A stretch of DNA of 13,500 nucleotides, taken from positions 15,539,461 through 15,552,960 of the forward strand of contig NC_135561.1 in NCBI RefSeq assembly GCF_964340395.1, read 5' to 3'. The stretch is from Glandiceps talaboti. Taxonomy: Eukaryota > Hemichordata > Enteropneusta > Spengelidae. Shown here in pieces: positions 1 through 13,500 of the stretch (its first letter is position 1; each line of letters begins with the position of its first letter). Below the pieces are notes generated by a model. It saw nothing but the letters and a program-made list of their open reading frames with translations, was not told where the DNA came from and made no database searches. Position numbers and translations under genes: made by a program.

Positions 1-6
1 ATTGAC

Positions 7-40
<34 letters not shown>

Positions 41-50
41 ATTGACTGAT
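1..50. repeat. (GATT)n microsatellite
   Basis: About a dozen near-perfect TGAT/GATT tetranucleotides with single-base variants (GACT, GGTT). It extends past the left edge and lies downstream of the gene's stop codon. Confidence 0.9.
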
Positions 51-92
51 ACCTTGTTCACAGTTGGTGAGATCGTAGATAAACAGCACATT

Positions 93-98
93 TTTAAT
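93..98 (-). terminator. Possible polyadenylation signal (ATTAAA)
   Basis: Read on the minus strand, ATTAAA lies about 67 nt after the stop codon at 165. It is the common variant of the poly(A) signal, but a hexamer match in AT-rich DNA is weak evidence. Confidence 0.3.
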
Positions 99-164
99 AC
101 GACGCTTGTGAACCTGAATTCATGATTTGCTATTGATCACGAGGGGAAAACGCCATATATGTCA

Positions 165-12523
<12,359 letters not shown>

Positions 12524-12715
12524 CTGTAAAAGAACATAAATGGCACTAAATATTTTGAATAGATGTATTGTAAAGTTTGTACCAATTTGTAGAGTAATGA
12601 TTGATATGTCATTTATGTAGCATACTTTGTTGTTCATGTTTTCATATCCGTTAGGTTGATGTGTTGTTTATTTATTATATTGTTGTTATTTGCTGTTAGT
12701 TAAATTACGTATTCA

Positions 12716-13110
12716 ACCAGGTTACCGTAAGCCAGATACTTGGCCATTCTTTGACAATGTCATTTGCCATACAAAAGCCAGTATGCTGTATTTCAGACAG
12801 CGAAGTTGCTTGGCTCTGATCCCTGTGATTCAAGAGTGTAAGATTGGCAACACCCATAACTGTATTTCGTTTACTAAATTTAGTATTTATATGATGTATA
12901 GTTTTTGTTGTTGGCTTTGGAAAAAAGACTATGAGCCCGGAGTTGCCGTAGCCCAGAGACGTGGTTATTCCATTAACTTTACATTGATTTCTCGTTCGCC
13001 AAAACCTACATATGTGTGTTCGATATAGTCAAGTTGTTTGGCTCGGAGCAAGTTGATTCATAGGTTTCAAGACTGGTTACACCCATGTCTTAATGCTGTT
13101 TACTAATTTG
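12716..13110. repeat. Diverged tandem dimer, period about 220-228 bp
   Basis: Two blocks occur twice in the same order. GTTACCGTAAGCCAGATAC (about 12720) returns as GTTGCCGTAGCCCAGAGAC (about 12942). AAGTTGCTTGGCTC (about 12803) plus ACACCCATAACTG...GTTTACTAA returns at about 13031 as AAGTTGTTTGGCTC plus ACACCCATGTCTT...GTTTACTAA. Identity is roughly 65-70% by eye. The plus-strand ORF at 12690-13028 spans it and is probably not a gene. Confidence 0.65.
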
Positions 13111-13256
13111 GTGATATCGAAAACAAATAATGTAATCGTAATTCATACATTATGCGTCAGCACACATGAACACAGCTTCTTTCTCTGAGTCTGAGTTACA
13201 TTCCAAACGAACTCACAGTAGTTTAATCAAAGGCATACTTAACAACCACCACTTAC

Positions 13257-13305
13257 TATTGGCTGAACTCAAATTTGGTATTAAGAAACTTGTACATGAT
13301 CCTAT
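13257..13305 (-). CDS. Candidate upstream NRF exon (low confidence)
   Basis: Exon A needs an upstream exon that leaves one base. At 13256 there is a perfect GTAAGT donor. The reading frame leaving one base is open back to an in-frame TAG at 13306-13308, and CGTAG or GATAG could be the acceptor. The peptide would be CTSFLIPNLSSAN, then Met from the split codon, loosely like the Cys...L...WA.xM stretch before 'DxxGKxP'. It is short and lacks a strong signature, so it is only a candidate. Confidence 0.28.
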
Positions 13306-13500
13306 CTACGACGCCAGATGACGGTTGCAATGTCATAGAGGCACACATAATAAGTACATACACATGAACATTCGAGGTCTGTTTCAGTATTTTCACCGAG
13401 TTTACAGTTTATAAACTCTGATTATATCTCATTGGATCTTATGATGTTTTTGTATAGACCTGGATACACATGAAATCAAGGAACGATCTATCTATACAAA

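Larger units (their letters stand above)
12524..13500 (-). other. Region upstream of exon A (intron or 5' part of the gene)
   Basis: The gene's amino-terminal coding exon, signal peptide and promoter are not identified here. Contents are the tandem dimer at 12716-13110 and the weak candidate exon at 13257-13305; otherwise AT-rich DNA. Confidence 0.6.

Noticed and set aside
12690-13028. Plus-strand ORF of 112 codons
   Set aside because: It coincides with a diverged tandem repeat, has no recognisable domain and does not continue through the second repeat unit.

Overview
The window is a piece of an invertebrate animal genome (AT-rich, short GT-AG introns, many simple repeats, no bacterial gene order). 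Its only protein gene is one large gene on the minus strand. It reads from beyond the right edge to a stop codon at 165-167. I rebuilt it by hand as 14 coding exons between 12523 and 165. All junction phases agree and give 600 codons plus a TGA stop. The product is a member of the NRF-6 / 'nose resistant to fluoxetine' family: an N-terminal cysteine-containing NRF domain followed by a multi-pass acyltransferase-3 membrane domain. This family is common in nematodes, arthropods, molluscs, lancelets and hemichordates. A marine invertebrate is therefore a reasonable guess, but the phylum cannot be fixed from this sequence alone. The start codon, signal peptide and first part of the NRF domain lie upstream of 12523. 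Only one weak candidate exon for them is visible, at 13257-13305. Layout, left to right (3' to 5' of the gene): 3' UTR and terminal exon (1-275); exon at 591-733 with a decayed copy at 787-868; a 390-bp TATG microsatellite; exon at 1407-1593; a decayed copy (1939-2080) of the exon at 2098-2239; a 2.2-kb intron holding a tRNA-like promoter segment, a TCTG microsatellite and about seven tandem copies of a 147-bp monomer (2510-3830); then exons at 4470-4569, 5234-5253 (a 20-nt microexon), 5345-5424, 5808-6084, 6398-6494, 7213-7383, 8815-8993, 9676-9748, 11005-11077 and 12372-12523. The remaining introns contain mainly microsatellites (TG/CT, ATAA, CTAT, TA) and no other recognisable gene. A diverged tandem dimer of about 220 bp lies at 12716-13110. 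The most interesting items are the two independently decayed exon copies inside one gene, the microexon needed to close the reading frame, and the 147-bp array. That array sits beside a tRNA-like segment and a TCTG microsatellite and carries an octamer (ATTTGCAT) in most units. No previously unknown multi-gene system is evident.
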